Shown piece after piece: positions 1 through 6,652 of a DNA stretch of 10,308 bases (positions are counted from its first letter, which is position 1; every line of letters begins with the position of its first letter). The stretch is taken from NCBI GenBank assembly GCA_047605615.1, contig JASGFI010000107.1:1-10308 (forward strand), given 5' to 3'. The notes under the pieces were generated by a model, which made no database searches, was not told where the DNA came from, and saw only the letters and a program-made list of their open reading frames with translations. Source of the stretch: Taibaiella sp047605615. GTDB taxonomy: Bacteria; Bacteroidota; Bacteroidia; Chitinophagales; Chitinophagaceae. The position numbers and the translations under genes were made by a program.

Positions 1-135
1 GGTCATGCCGTGCGCCGAGGAATTGGTGGGGGCCGGCGTGTTGACCGTGCCGGGACATGCCGCATCGGGAATAACTGCGGGTACGAAATTTTGTGCCCGT
101 GCCGTTCGCGGGCGTGGTGCGGAAAACTGTTCCAT
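1..135 (-). CDS. Possible 5' end of an unrecognised gene leaving the window on the left (partial)
   Basis: An ATG at 135-133 on the minus strand opens 45 codons with no stop up to the window edge. The predicted peptide starts MEQFSAPRPRTARAQNF and is rich in Ala, Pro and Thr. I do not recognise a family. It is listed because a good Bacteroidota-type promoter on the same strand lies about 85 bases upstream (222-252), and because the plus-strand ORF over the same bases has an implausible composition. The GC-rich reading frame and short length mean that a chance ORF, or a structured leader RNA, is also possible. Confidence 0.3.
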   Translation of the reverse strand, partial: MEQFSAPRPRTARAQNFVPAVIPDAACPGTVNTPAPTNSSAHGMT

Positions 136-183
136 AACTCAATTGTTTTTGGCGGTTAACGCATACTGTTCAACCGGTTTGGC

Positions 184-203
184 ACGCCCCCGAATGTGGG
201 CGC
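184..203 (-). other. GC-rich hairpin in the presumed leader of the left-edge gene
   Basis: Bases 184-189 (ACGCCC) and 198-203 (GGGCGC) form a 6-bp inverted repeat with one G-U pair, around an 8-base loop. It would lie at the start of the RNA made from the 222-252 promoter. No T-tract follows on either strand, so it is not an intrinsic terminator. A leader structure is the simplest reading, and I could not match it to a riboswitch class. Confidence 0.3.
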
Positions 204-221
204 ACAATGTCCCAACGAAGA

Positions 222-252
222 CAAATGTAAGTAATCTATTTTGTAAATGCAA
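222..252 (-). promoter_or_regulatory. Bacteroidota-type promoter, leftward
   Basis: On the minus strand the sequence reads TTG, 20 bases, then TACATTTG. The second element (plus-strand 222-229) is an exact match to the Bacteroidota -7 consensus TAnnTTTG, and the TTG is at a suitable distance for the -33 element. Transcription would start near 215 and read leftward through a GC-rich hairpin (184-203) towards the ATG at 135. No gene other than the partial ORF at 1-135 lies in the right place to use it. Confidence 0.5.
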
Positions 253-269
253 GTGCGGGGTGGTTCGTG

Positions 270-382
270 GTCGTCCTGCGAGAGTCTGTTTTTTAGTTCC
301 TTTCGGGATGACATTACTTGCGGCATGGCAAGTGGGGATCATGGTTTTTTCCCATGCCTCCCACGGCGTGGAAAAATGGGAA
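270..382. repeat. Cluster of nested inverted repeats (candidate dispersed intergenic repeat)
   Basis: Several inverted repeats are packed into about 110 bases. GTCGTCCTG (270-278) pairs with CGGGATGAC (304-312), with two wobbles. ACTTGC (316-321) pairs with GCAAGT (328-333). GGCATGG (322-328) pairs with CCATGCC (352-358), competing with CATGG (340-344) with CCATG (352-356). TTCCCAT (349-355) pairs with ATGGGAA (376-382), enclosing CCAC (361-364) with GTGG (368-371). No ORF of plausible composition covers it. The GTCATCC-type arm resembles dispersed intergenic repeats common in Bacteroidota genomes, but copy number cannot be judged from one window. Confidence 0.5.
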
Positions 383-563
383 TAGAGGGCTTCTTGCTGT
401 ATCTAAAATATCGCATAACGGCACACCAAGCATTTTTACGGAAGAAGCACTGACACACAAATAGCCACAATAACCTTGGGCAATTTACCTGTGCCGCAAG
501 GCGGCAAACTTCCCGAAAACAGCGCGGCGGTAGTGGCGGGCCTAAGCCATATTCGGTAACAAT
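383..563. other. Intergenic stretch downstream of the PAP2 gene, no gene seen
   Basis: No ORF here has convincing composition on either strand. One short hairpin is present (TGCCGC 492-497 with GCGGCA 501-506, 3-base loop), but no T-tract follows it on the minus strand, so it is not a clear intrinsic terminator for the leftward PAP2 gene ending at 564. Confidence 0.5.
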
Positions 564-1256
564 CTACGGGTTGGCTATATGCTTGAATGGGTTCATGAGC
601 AGGTAGGTAGCGCAGCAGCCCAGCGTGCCTATTATGCTGCCTGCATACACATCGGCATAAAAATGTTGCGACAAATAAATGCGGGAGTAGCCCACGGCCA
701 ATGCCAACAGGAACAATAGCCATGAAAAATGCCGGTATTTGCAGGGCAGCAACAAAGCCAAAAAACAAGTGAAGGCAAATACACCTTCGCTATGCCCCGA
801 AGGGAAGCTGTAATTGTAATTTACCGGTTGGCCGGCTACCCTGTTTATCCAACTTGCTTCCTCGAAATATTTCAATGGGCGCGGCGCATTTATAAGTGCC
901 TTTACCGCCTGCGTCAACAAAAACGGTACGATGTTGCACGCTACCATCGTTAGCAGAAACCGTGGTTGCCTGAACTTTTTTGCGGCCAAGGGAAGCAGGA
1001 GCAAACAGGCGCATATTACGGGGGCTTCGCCAAAATGGGTGAGATAGCTGAAGGAAATATCGGCAAAGGGCGTGTGGTGCAGGTTTACAAACCTGTAAAT
1101 GCCCCTGTTTTCTTCCCCAACCAAGGTCAAGGCACCCACGATAACCCAAACAAAAAAAGCCAACAGGAAAAACCTTGCCGGGTACAAGCCTTGCCTTGCG
1201 GGTCGCCTATGCGCCCGGCTGCTCTTGTTGTCTTGTATTGCTTTAGTAGGTAACAA
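564..1256 (-). CDS. PAP2-family membrane phosphatase
   Basis: Integral membrane phosphatase of the PAP2 superfamily, acting on lipid phosphates or pyrophosphates (undecaprenyl pyrophosphate, phosphatidate or lipid A phosphates) at the outer face of the inner membrane. The three signature motifs are complete: K119-x6-R126-P127, P152-S-G-H155 and S191-R192-x5-H198-x3-D202. About six hydrophobic segments surround them, and the 230-residue length is normal. No ATG precedes the first membrane segment. The best start is TTG at 1256, 12 bases after the stop of the upstream permease and in the same frame; the 26 residues before the first segment are basic. The arrangement indicates cotranscription with the LptF/G gene. 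The substrate cannot be told from sequence; BacA-independent undecaprenyl pyrophosphate recycling is one option. Confidence 0.9.
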   Translation of the reverse strand: MLPTKAIQDNKSSRAHRRPARQGLYPARFFLLAFFVWVIVGALTLVGEENRGIYRFVNLHHTPFADISFSYLTHFGEAPVICACLLLLPLAAKKFRQPRFLLTMVACNIVPFLLTQAVKALINAPRPLKYFEEASWINRVAGQPVNYNYSFPSGHSEGVFAFTCFLALLLPCKYRHFSWLLFLLALAVGYSRIYLSQHFYADVYAGSIIGTLGCCATYLLMNPFKHIANP

Positions 1257-1268
1257 TGCGTTGCTAAA

Positions 1269-2738
1269 TTACAAACCCTCTTTTGATGTTTTGCGCCTGT
1301 TCGGCAAGTCTTTTGTCCGCGACCAAAGCCGCATGTAAGTTTCTTTGCTGAAAATGGGCGAATCGTTGCGTGCCGCGGCCATTATGACGAAAGCAATGGG
1401 CAGCAATATGCCGCTGGCCAACCACATGCCGTACCAAGGTTGCACGGCGCCTTGCTGCGCCAACTTTTCGCCGGTGCTCGATATGATAAAGTAGATGATG
1501 AAAAACCCAATAGCTATCACTACCGGCATACCCATGCCGCCTTTGCGTATGATAGCGCCCAGCGGCGCACCTATCAAAAACAGGAGCATACAGGCAAACG
1601 ACAGGGTGAATTTTTTGTGCCAGGCCACCAGGAACTGGTTCCTGTTTTCCTTTTTAATCTTCGCATCGGACGATACAATGGACATAAGGCGTTGGATGTT
1701 CCTTGCATTGCCTTCGGTGGTTGCAGCTACTTGGCTACGGACCGAGTCGGGCATCATTTCAAAAAAGTTCTTTTTGTATTTGCGTATCTTGCCTTTTCCA
1801 CGCACTATGGTTTTGGCCAAGGCACTATCTTCTTTCCTGCCCGAAAACGGCGTAAGGTAGGGGTTCAGGTAGCGTGTTATATCTTTTTCCGCCAGCTTCA
1901 GTTTGTCGTTCAAGGTGTCTATGTTAGTGCCCAGCTGCCGCACGTTCATCATCTCGTTGTTGTTCTTGAACAATTCTTCCCTGGTGCGGGTAAAGGCAAA
2001 TTTCGACAGGTCGAATACTTTGTACCATTTTGCAAAATGGGTCCGTGTTTGCGATTTGTCGCCCTTGCCCATCTCGTCTTGGTAGCGCCAGCCTTCGTTC
2101 AGCTCAAATATCAGGTAACGTTTGTCTTTCGAGGGGTACATTTTGCCGTCTTTTGCCAGTACCAAATTATTGGCGCCCCTGCCCGAAGCATGGTCGTAAA
2201 TTACTATGTCGCTTATGCTTTGCCCATCTTTGCCTTTGCGGCCTATGCGTATGGCGTAGCCGTCTATTTCTTTGTAAAAAATACCCTCGCGTATGTTCAT
2301 GGCGGGCTTTTGGTTGCGCATGTCGTACAGCAGGGAATAGCTCTTTAAATTGGTAACGGGTATCACGTAATTGTTGAAGTAGAAGGCGGCTACCGATATG
2401 ATGGCCAGGAATACAACCAAAGGTCGCATGAATCGGTACAACGATATGCCCGAAGACTTTATGGCTACCAGTTCAAAATTTTCGCCCAGCGCACCGAAGG
2501 TCATTATGGAGGCCAGCAATATGCCCAGGGGCAGCGCAATGGGAAACAGCGTGGCCGACATGTACAGCATCAGTTGCAGGGTGACTAACACACCAAAGCC
2601 CTTGCCTATCAACTCGTCCATGTACAGCCAGTAAAACTGCATGGTAAGCGTGAACAGCACTATGAAGAAGGTCACCACGAAAGGACCCATGAAACTGCGC
2701 AGTATGAGGTAATCTAATTTTTTTAGGCGAAAATTCAT
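1269..2738 (-). CDS. LptF/LptG-family permease (YjgP/YjgQ)
   Basis: Inner-membrane subunit of the LPS export ABC transporter, which passes LPS from the inner membrane to the LptC/LptA bridge. From the ATG at 2738 it has 489 residues. Three hydrophobic segments lie in about the first 115 residues (a first segment rich in F/V/L at about 15-38, then two more), followed by a long hydrophilic periplasmic region and three C-terminal segments, the YjgP/YjgQ layout. It is longer than the roughly 360-residue E. coli proteins because the periplasmic part is extended, with a charged insert, as is usual in Bacteroidota. An in-frame TTG at 2780 would add 14 polar residues, but the ATG at 2738 has AAGG about 8 bases upstream and begins MNFRLKKLD, right before the first membrane helix. 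LptF and LptG are hard to separate here, so no symbol is given. The PAP2 gene follows after 12 bases. Confidence 0.9.
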   Translation of the reverse strand: MNFRLKKLDYLILRSFMGPFVVTFFIVLFTLTMQFYWLYMDELIGKGFGVLVTLQLMLYMSATLFPIALPLGILLASIMTFGALGENFELVAIKSSGISLYRFMRPLVVFLAIISVAAFYFNNYVIPVTNLKSYSLLYDMRNQKPAMNIREGIFYKEIDGYAIRIGRKGKDGQSISDIVIYDHASGRGANNLVLAKDGKMYPSKDKRYLIFELNEGWRYQDEMGKGDKSQTRTHFAKWYKVFDLSKFAFTRTREELFKNNNEMMNVRQLGTNIDTLNDKLKLAEKDITRYLNPYLTPFSGRKEDSALAKTIVRGKGKIRKYKKNFFEMMPDSVRSQVAATTEGNARNIQRLMSIVSSDAKIKKENRNQFLVAWHKKFTLSFACMLLFLIGAPLGAIIRKGGMGMPVVIAIGFFIIYFIISSTGEKLAQQGAVQPWYGMWLASGILLPIAFVIMAAARNDSPIFSKETYMRLWSRTKDLPNRRKTSKEGL

Positions 2739-2777
2739 GTAGTAAGCCTTCAAGGATTTTAACCCATTGGCCGCGGG

Positions 2778-2785
2778 CAAAATTA
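2778..2785 (-). promoter_or_regulatory. Candidate -7 element for the LptF/G-PAP2 operon
   Basis: On the minus strand this reads TAATTTTG, an exact TAnnTTTG match, placing a transcription start about 35 bases before the ATG at 2738. No TTTG or TTG is found at the expected distance upstream, and the element sits inside the T-rich tail of the preceding terminator hairpin. It may therefore be partly coincidental. Confidence 0.35.
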
Positions 2786-2808
2786 AAGCGTATCTTTTTA
2801 GGATACGC
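2779..2808 (-). terminator. Intrinsic terminator of the START-like gene, leftward
   Basis: GCGTATC (2788-2794) and GATACGC (2802-2808) form a perfect 7-bp stem with a 7-base loop. On the minus strand it is followed by TTTAATTTT. It lies 54 bases past the stop codon of the START-like gene and before the LptF/G start, suggesting that these are separate transcription units. Confidence 0.55.
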
Positions 2809-2861
2809 CTATTTTATCTGCCAATGGTTTGTGCGCTGTTTTATTTCGCTGCGTGCGGGGC

Positions 2862-3245
2862 TTAGCTGCCAATCCTGTGCTTCAGGTTGTTGATTTGCGT
2901 AAGCCACAATTGTTGCTGGTCTTTCACGTCGTAGCTGTCGGCAAAATCCGTTACCTGCAATATGGTTTCGTTGGTAACGGGGCTTTGGGTTATGCGCAGT
3001 TCAAAATATTCGTCGTCGTCGCCATAATCCCAACGGTAGCGCACGTATTCGTTTTCTTCCTTGGCTATTTGTTCCGCCTCGTCGGTGCTGCCGTTCCAGG
3101 TGAAGTAAAAATTATCGTCCTTGTGGTCCACTTTGTCTGCAAACCACTCCTGCAAACCATTGGCGGTAGATAAAAAGTCGAACAATATGGGCGGCGAACA
3201 CCTTAGTGGCACTTCAACCGTAAACATCGTTTTGGTATTTTTCAT
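2862..3245 (-). CDS. START-like (SRPBCC superfamily) small cytoplasmic protein
   Basis: A 127-residue protein of the helix-grip START/AHSA1 type, in the small START-like family common in Bacteroidota. The pattern is typical of the fold: an N-terminal beta strand (MFTVEVPL), then a Pro-containing segment leading to a helix (PPILFDFLS), then GLQEWFADKV as in AHSA1-like proteins, alternating beta strands such as YFELRITQ, and a C-terminal amphipathic helix ending NLKHRIGS. It is rich in Asp and Glu in the middle. There is no signal peptide or membrane segment. The fold usually binds a hydrophobic ligand, but the ligand and role of this family are unknown to me. ATG at 3245 is taken as the start; Met7 is an alternative. 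It appears monocistronic, with its own candidate promoter and terminator. Confidence 0.85.
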   Translation of the reverse strand: MKNTKTMFTVEVPLRCSPPILFDFLSTANGLQEWFADKVDHKDDNFYFTWNGSTDEAEQIAKEENEYVRYRWDYGDDDEYFELRITQSPVTNETILQVTDFADSYDVKDQQQLWLTQINNLKHRIGS

Positions 3246-3287
3246 ATCGAAATAATCATTTTGGGGCTAATTGCTATTGCCATTGTG

Positions 3288-3317
3288 CAATAATAAAAAA
3301 ACCTGCCAATTTTCAAA
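3288..3317 (-). promoter_or_regulatory. Candidate promoter of the START-like gene
   Basis: The minus strand reads TTTG (plus 3317-3314), 18 bases, then TATTATTG (plus 3295-3288). The -33 element is exact and the -7 element differs from TAnnTTTG at one position. The implied 5' UTR is about 36 bases before the ATG at 3245. AT-rich surroundings make chance matches fairly likely. Confidence 0.35.
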
Positions 3318-3652
3318 GAAATTTTAAAGTTTATTTTACTGGTTTTTCAGCCTTTCTTATTGCCCCTTGATCCAAAAGCTGCAGGCACTATCTGCCATAA
3401 TCGTACCAAACAAGCCACCACATTGCTTCTCCCTTGCAATTGCCGATTTTTTTTCCATGAAAAATGAAGAGAACATACGGCAATCAAAAATGTGTGTTAT
3501 TGCCTGCAATTCGCGGTATCGGTTCGTTGGCCTTCGGTTATTTGTTCCATCTCTGCGATTAATCGGTTAAAAACCGATAGCATTTCCTGCTTTTGCCTTA
3601 ATTTCGCCAGCGTTTCGCTTACGCAATAACCCCCCAATTTCATTCAATAGAA
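3318..3652. other. Divergent spacer upstream of carB, no gene seen
   Basis: No ORF here looks coding; the 67-codon plus-strand frame at 3367-3570 is rich in Ser, Phe and Cys and matches nothing I know. The spacer should hold the carB control region. The nearest thing to a -7 element is TAATTTCG at 3599-3606, one mismatch from consensus and without a clear -33 partner. It would give a 5' UTR of about 40 bases. A 7-bp inverted repeat (ATTGCCG 3439-3445 with CGGCAAT 3478-3484) spans a T8 tract, and a tighter palindrome lies at 3562-3578. Confidence 0.4.
3562..3578. promoter_or_regulatory. Palindrome upstream of carB, possible operator
   Basis: ATCGGTT and AACCGAT form a perfect 7-bp inverted repeat around AAA, 75-91 bases before the carB start. 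A third copy of the half-site ATCGGTT is at 3518-3524. No T-tract follows, so it is not a terminator. The position suits a protein-binding site, but the regulator is unknown. Confidence 0.3.
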
Positions 3653-5314
3653 ATGCCATTAGATACTTCCATAAAATCTGTACTTATCATCGGTTCGGGG
3701 CCGATAGTCATAGGCCAAGCCTGCGAATTTGACTATTCTGGTTCCCAAGCGGCCCGCAGCCTGCGCGAAGAGGGGATAGAGGTGATACTCATCAACTCCA
3801 ACCCGGCCACCATAATGACCGATACCATCGTTGCGGACAAGGTGTACCTGAAACCTTTGACGGCAGAAAGTATTGAAGAAATACTGGAGGAGAACAATAT
3901 AGATGCCGTATTGCCCACCATGGGCGGGCAAACCGCGCTCAACCTTGCCAAGGAAGTGGAAGAACTGGGCATTTGGTACAAATACAACGTGCGCCTGATA
4001 GGCGTGGACATAAAAGCCATAGACAAGGCAGAAGACCGCGACTTGTTCCGCAACTGGATGTTGGAAATGGGCATACCCGTGGCACCGGCCCGTGTGGCCA
4101 ACTCCATGCTGGAAGGCAAGGAGTTTGCCCAAGAAATAGGCATTCCCTTGGTTATACGCCCATCGTTTACCCTGGGCGGCAGCGGTGGCGGCTTCGTGAA
4201 GCGAAAAGAAGAGCTGGAATCCGCCTTGGATGCGGGTTTGAAGGCATCTCCCATACACGAGGTGCTGGTAGAAAAAGCCGTGTTGGGCTGGAAAGAATTC
4301 GAGTTGGAACTGCTGCGCGACAAGGCCGACAATGTGGTGATAATATGTACCGTGGAAAACTTCGACCCCATGGGCATACACACCGGCGACAGCATAACCG
4401 TGGCACCCGCCATGACCCTTAGCGACACGGCTTTCCAGCTGATGCGCAATACGGCCATAGCCATGATGCGCAACTTGGGCAATTTTGCCGGAGGCTGCAA
4501 CGTACAATTTGCCCTCAATCCCGAAACGGAGGAGATAATAGCCATAGAAATAAACCCCCGGGTTAGCCGCTCGTCCGCGTTGGCCTCCAAGGCCACGGGT
4601 TATCCCATTGCCAAGATAGCCTCCAAGCTGGCCATAGGTTATACCTTGGACGAACTGAAGAACCAAATTACCGAAACCACCTCCGCCTATTTCGAGCCTG
4701 CGCTGGATTACGTAATAGTAAAGATGCCCCGTTGGAATTTCGATAAATTCAAAGGTGCCGATGATACCTTGGGCCTGCAAATGAAATCGGTGGGCGAGGT
4801 AATGGCCATAGGCCGCACCTTCAACGAGGCATTGCAGAAGGCTTGCCAGAGTTTGGAAAACAACGCCACCGGCCTTACCGGCATCAGCCGCGGCAAAATG
4901 CGCGCCGAAGAATTGATAGAATACCTGAAACGCCCCACTTGGGACCGCATATTCCGCATCAAGGAAGCCTTGGATGCGGGCATTTCCATAAAAACAATAA
5001 GGGAATATACGCAAATAGACCGTTGGTTCCTGTACCAAATACAAGACTTGGTAACGCTGGAAAACAAAATGAAAGAATACCAGCACATAGACAAAATGCC
5101 CCTCGACTTGCTGCGCCAAGCCAAGGAAAACGGCTTCAGCGACGAGCAGATAGCCGCCCTGATGAAGGATTGCACCGCCGAAGACGTGTATGAAGCACGC
5201 AAGGCGGCGGGCATAGTACGGGTGTTCAAAATGGTGGACACTTGCGCTGCCGAGTTCGAGGCCAAGACCCCTTATTTCTACAGTACATTCGAGAAGTTGG
5301 CAGAGCAGGTGTAG
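3653..5314 (+). CDS. carB: Carbamoyl-phosphate synthase large subunit, N-terminal half only
   Basis: ATP-grasp half-enzyme of carbamoyl-phosphate synthase, which makes carboxyphosphate from bicarbonate and ATP and then carbamate from ammonia, for pyrimidine and arginine synthesis. The 553 residues align almost without gaps to E. coli CarB 1-553. The pre-ATP-grasp start reads SVLIIGSGPIVIGQACEFDY. Active-site residues keep E. coli numbering: R169 in RPSFTLGGSGGG, H243 in GIHTGD, Q285 in NVQF, and E299, N301 and R303 in EINPR. The oligomerisation domain (about 403-553) ends VDTCAAEFEAKTPYFYSTFE, then KLAEQV and a stop. The second ATP-grasp half and the allosteric domain (E. coli 554-1073) are absent: the frame beyond the TAG has no CarB similarity and a terminator follows at once. 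Split CarB subunits are known in some archaea and in Aquifex. The C-terminal half and carA must lie elsewhere. The start is ATG at 3653. Confidence 0.95.
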   Translation: MPLDTSIKSVLIIGSGPIVIGQACEFDYSGSQAARSLREEGIEVILINSNPATIMTDTIVADKVYLKPLTAESIEEILEENNIDAVLPTMGGQTALNLAKEVEELGIWYKYNVRLIGVDIKAIDKAEDRDLFRNWMLEMGIPVAPARVANSMLEGKEFAQEIGIPLVIRPSFTLGGSGGGFVKRKEELESALDAGLKASPIHEVLVEKAVLGWKEFELELLRDKADNVVIICTVENFDPMGIHTGDSITVAPAMTLSDTAFQLMRNTAIAMMRNLGNFAGGCNVQFALNPETEEIIAIEINPRVSRSSALASKATGYPIAKIASKLAIGYTLDELKNQITETTSAYFEPALDYVIVKMPRWNFDKFKGADDTLGLQMKSVGEVMAIGRTFNEALQKACQSLENNATGLTGISRGKMRAEELIEYLKRPTWDRIFRIKEALDAGISIKTIREYTQIDRWFLYQIQDLVTLENKMKEYQHIDKMPLDLLRQAKENGFSDEQIAALMKDCTAEDVYEARKAAGIVRVFKMVDTCAAEFEAKTPYFYSTFEKLAEQV

Positions 5315-5341
5315 GCTTTACAATGGCACATTTCTTTCAGG

Positions 5342-5375
5342 CAGCAGTTACCAGCCGGTAATTGCTGTTTTTTTT
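5342..5375 (+). terminator. Strong intrinsic terminator of carB
   Basis: CAGCAGTTACC (5342-5352) pairs with GGTAATTGCTG (5357-5367), an 11-bp stem with one G-U pair and an AGCC loop, followed directly by T8 (5368-5375). It begins 27 bases after the carB stop. On the minus strand no T-tract follows, so it acts only for carB and not for the convergent flavoprotein gene. Confidence 0.85.
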
Positions 5376-5396
5376 GGGGGCAATGCAATTTGTATT

Positions 5397-6650
5397 TCAT
5401 AAATAATCAGTAGGGGCAAGGGCGGCAGCGGCTATGGCCTTGGCGGCAATGAAGCCGGTAGTCCAGGCATTTTGGAAGTTGAACCCGCCGGTAATGCCGT
5501 CAATATCCAATATTTCGCCGGCAAAATATAAGTTCGGAACTATGCGGCTCATGCAGGTATTGGCATCTACTTCGCCAAGGGTTACGCCGCCCGCGGTCAC
5601 AAATTCGTCCTTATAGGTGGTCTTGCCGCTTACCGATAACTCGTAGGCACAAAGGTTTTTGATGAGTTTGTTTTGTACTTTGGCCGACAAGTCGGCCCAT
5701 CGCGTAGGCTGTTCTGCCCCGGCTTCGGCTACCAAAAACTCCCATAGCCGTTGGGGCAGGCCGAATATATTTTTGCCTGCCAGCATTTGGCCTCCGTGTT
5801 GCGTGCGTTGTTGCAGGAAGATGTCGCGCAGGGCTTCTTCCTTTACATCGTTCAGCCAGTTCACGGATATTTCAAACTGCCAGTTTTTGTTGCTCAGTTC
5901 GCGTGCGCCCCATGCGCTCAAACGCAATATGGCCGGGCCGCTCAATCCCCAATGGGTTATCAATACCGCTCCGGTTTCTTTTAATTTCGTGCCGTTTATT
6001 TTTACCGTTGCATGGGCCACGCTCAGCCCCATCAGGGAAACTATTTTATGCTTGGGAATATTGAAGGTAAACAATGAAGGTACCGGCGGTTGCACGGTAT
6101 GGGCAGTATTTTTTATCCAGTCAAACATTTGCTCCTTGGGGAAACCGCCGGAGGCAATAACCACATAATCGGCCTGCAAGGTGCTTCCGTTGTACAACGA
6201 CAGCGTAAATGCCTCACTTTCTTTGGTAATGCCGGTTACTGCTGCGTTCATCCTGATGAACACCTTTAGCCTCGATGCCTCTGCCAACAGGCAATCTATT
6301 ATGGTTTGCGATACATTGGTGGACGGGAACATGCGGCCGTCTGCTTCGGTTTTTAAGGATACGCCCCGCTGCTCGAACCATGATACCGTATCGTTGGTAT
6401 TGAATTGTTGGAATGCCTTTTTTAAGAACTGCGTACCCCGAGGATATTTCTTGACCAAATCTGCAACGGCAAAACAAGCATTGGTAACATTGCACCTGCC
6501 GCCGCCACTTATTTTGACTTTGCTCAATAGTTTGGCTGTTTTTTCAACTATGGTTACTTCAAGTTGCGGGCTGAGCAGGGCAGCATTGACGGCGCAGAAG
6601 AAGCCCGCCGCACCGCCACCTATCACTATCAATTTTCTTGTTGGTTTCAT
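5397..6650 (-). CDS. HI0933/YhiN (BaiN/RdsA)-family FAD flavoprotein
   Basis: Cytoplasmic FAD-dependent oxidoreductase of the HI0933-like family, 417 residues, the usual length. The N-terminal dinucleotide-binding motif is VIGGGAAGFF (G11-G-G-A-A-G16). The family signature KISGGGRCNVTN follows at about residues 47-58. The C-terminal FAD contact region reads FAGEILDIDGITGGFNFQ and ends in NAWTTGFIAAKAIA. Family members include BaiN, reported in bile-acid metabolism, and RdsA-type reductases, but most have no assigned substrate, so the function is open. ATG at 6650 comes 2 bases after the stop of the serine hydrolase gene (TAAAAATG), a spacing that indicates translational coupling in the same operon. 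It is the last gene before the convergent carB end. Confidence 0.9.
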   Translation of the reverse strand: MKPTRKLIVIGGGAAGFFCAVNAALLSPQLEVTIVEKTAKLLSKVKISGGGRCNVTNACFAVADLVKKYPRGTQFLKKAFQQFNTNDTVSWFEQRGVSLKTEADGRMFPSTNVSQTIIDCLLAEASRLKVFIRMNAAVTGITKESEAFTLSLYNGSTLQADYVVIASGGFPKEQMFDWIKNTAHTVQPPVPSLFTFNIPKHKIVSLMGLSVAHATVKINGTKLKETGAVLITHWGLSGPAILRLSAWGARELSNKNWQFEISVNWLNDVKEEALRDIFLQQRTQHGGQMLAGKNIFGLPQRLWEFLVAEAGAEQPTRWADLSAKVQNKLIKNLCAYELSVSGKTTYKDEFVTAGGVTLGEVDANTCMSRIVPNLYFAGEILDIDGITGGFNFQNAWTTGFIAAKAIAAAALAPTDYL

Positions 6651-6652
6651 TT

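Noticed and set aside
5..385. Plus-strand ORF of 126 codons at the left edge
   Set aside because: Cys/Trp/Met-rich, unbalanced composition with no recognisable domain. It crosses the leftward promoter and the inverted-repeat cluster.
492..506. Hairpin considered as a terminator for the PAP2 gene
   Set aside because: A 6-bp stem with a 3-base loop, but no T-tract follows on the minus strand.
1440..2348. Plus-strand ORF of 302 codons opposite the LptF/G gene
   Set aside because: Antisense shadow with His/Tyr/Phe-rich composition; the minus-strand permease explains the region.
3439..3484. Inverted repeat ATTGCCG/CGGCAAT as a riboswitch or attenuator for carB
   Set aside because: Only 7 bp across a 32-base spacing, with no conserved riboswitch motif and no arrangement of terminator and antiterminator before carB.
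3659..5119. Long minus-strand ORF of 486 codons opposite carB
   Set aside because: A shadow of carB: rich in Tyr, His, Gly and Phe as expected from antisense of its codon pattern, while the plus strand is unmistakable CarB.
5342..5375. Bidirectional action of the carB terminator
   Set aside because: The T8 tract is present only on the plus-strand side; the minus strand has an A-tract before the stem and none of the required Ts after it.
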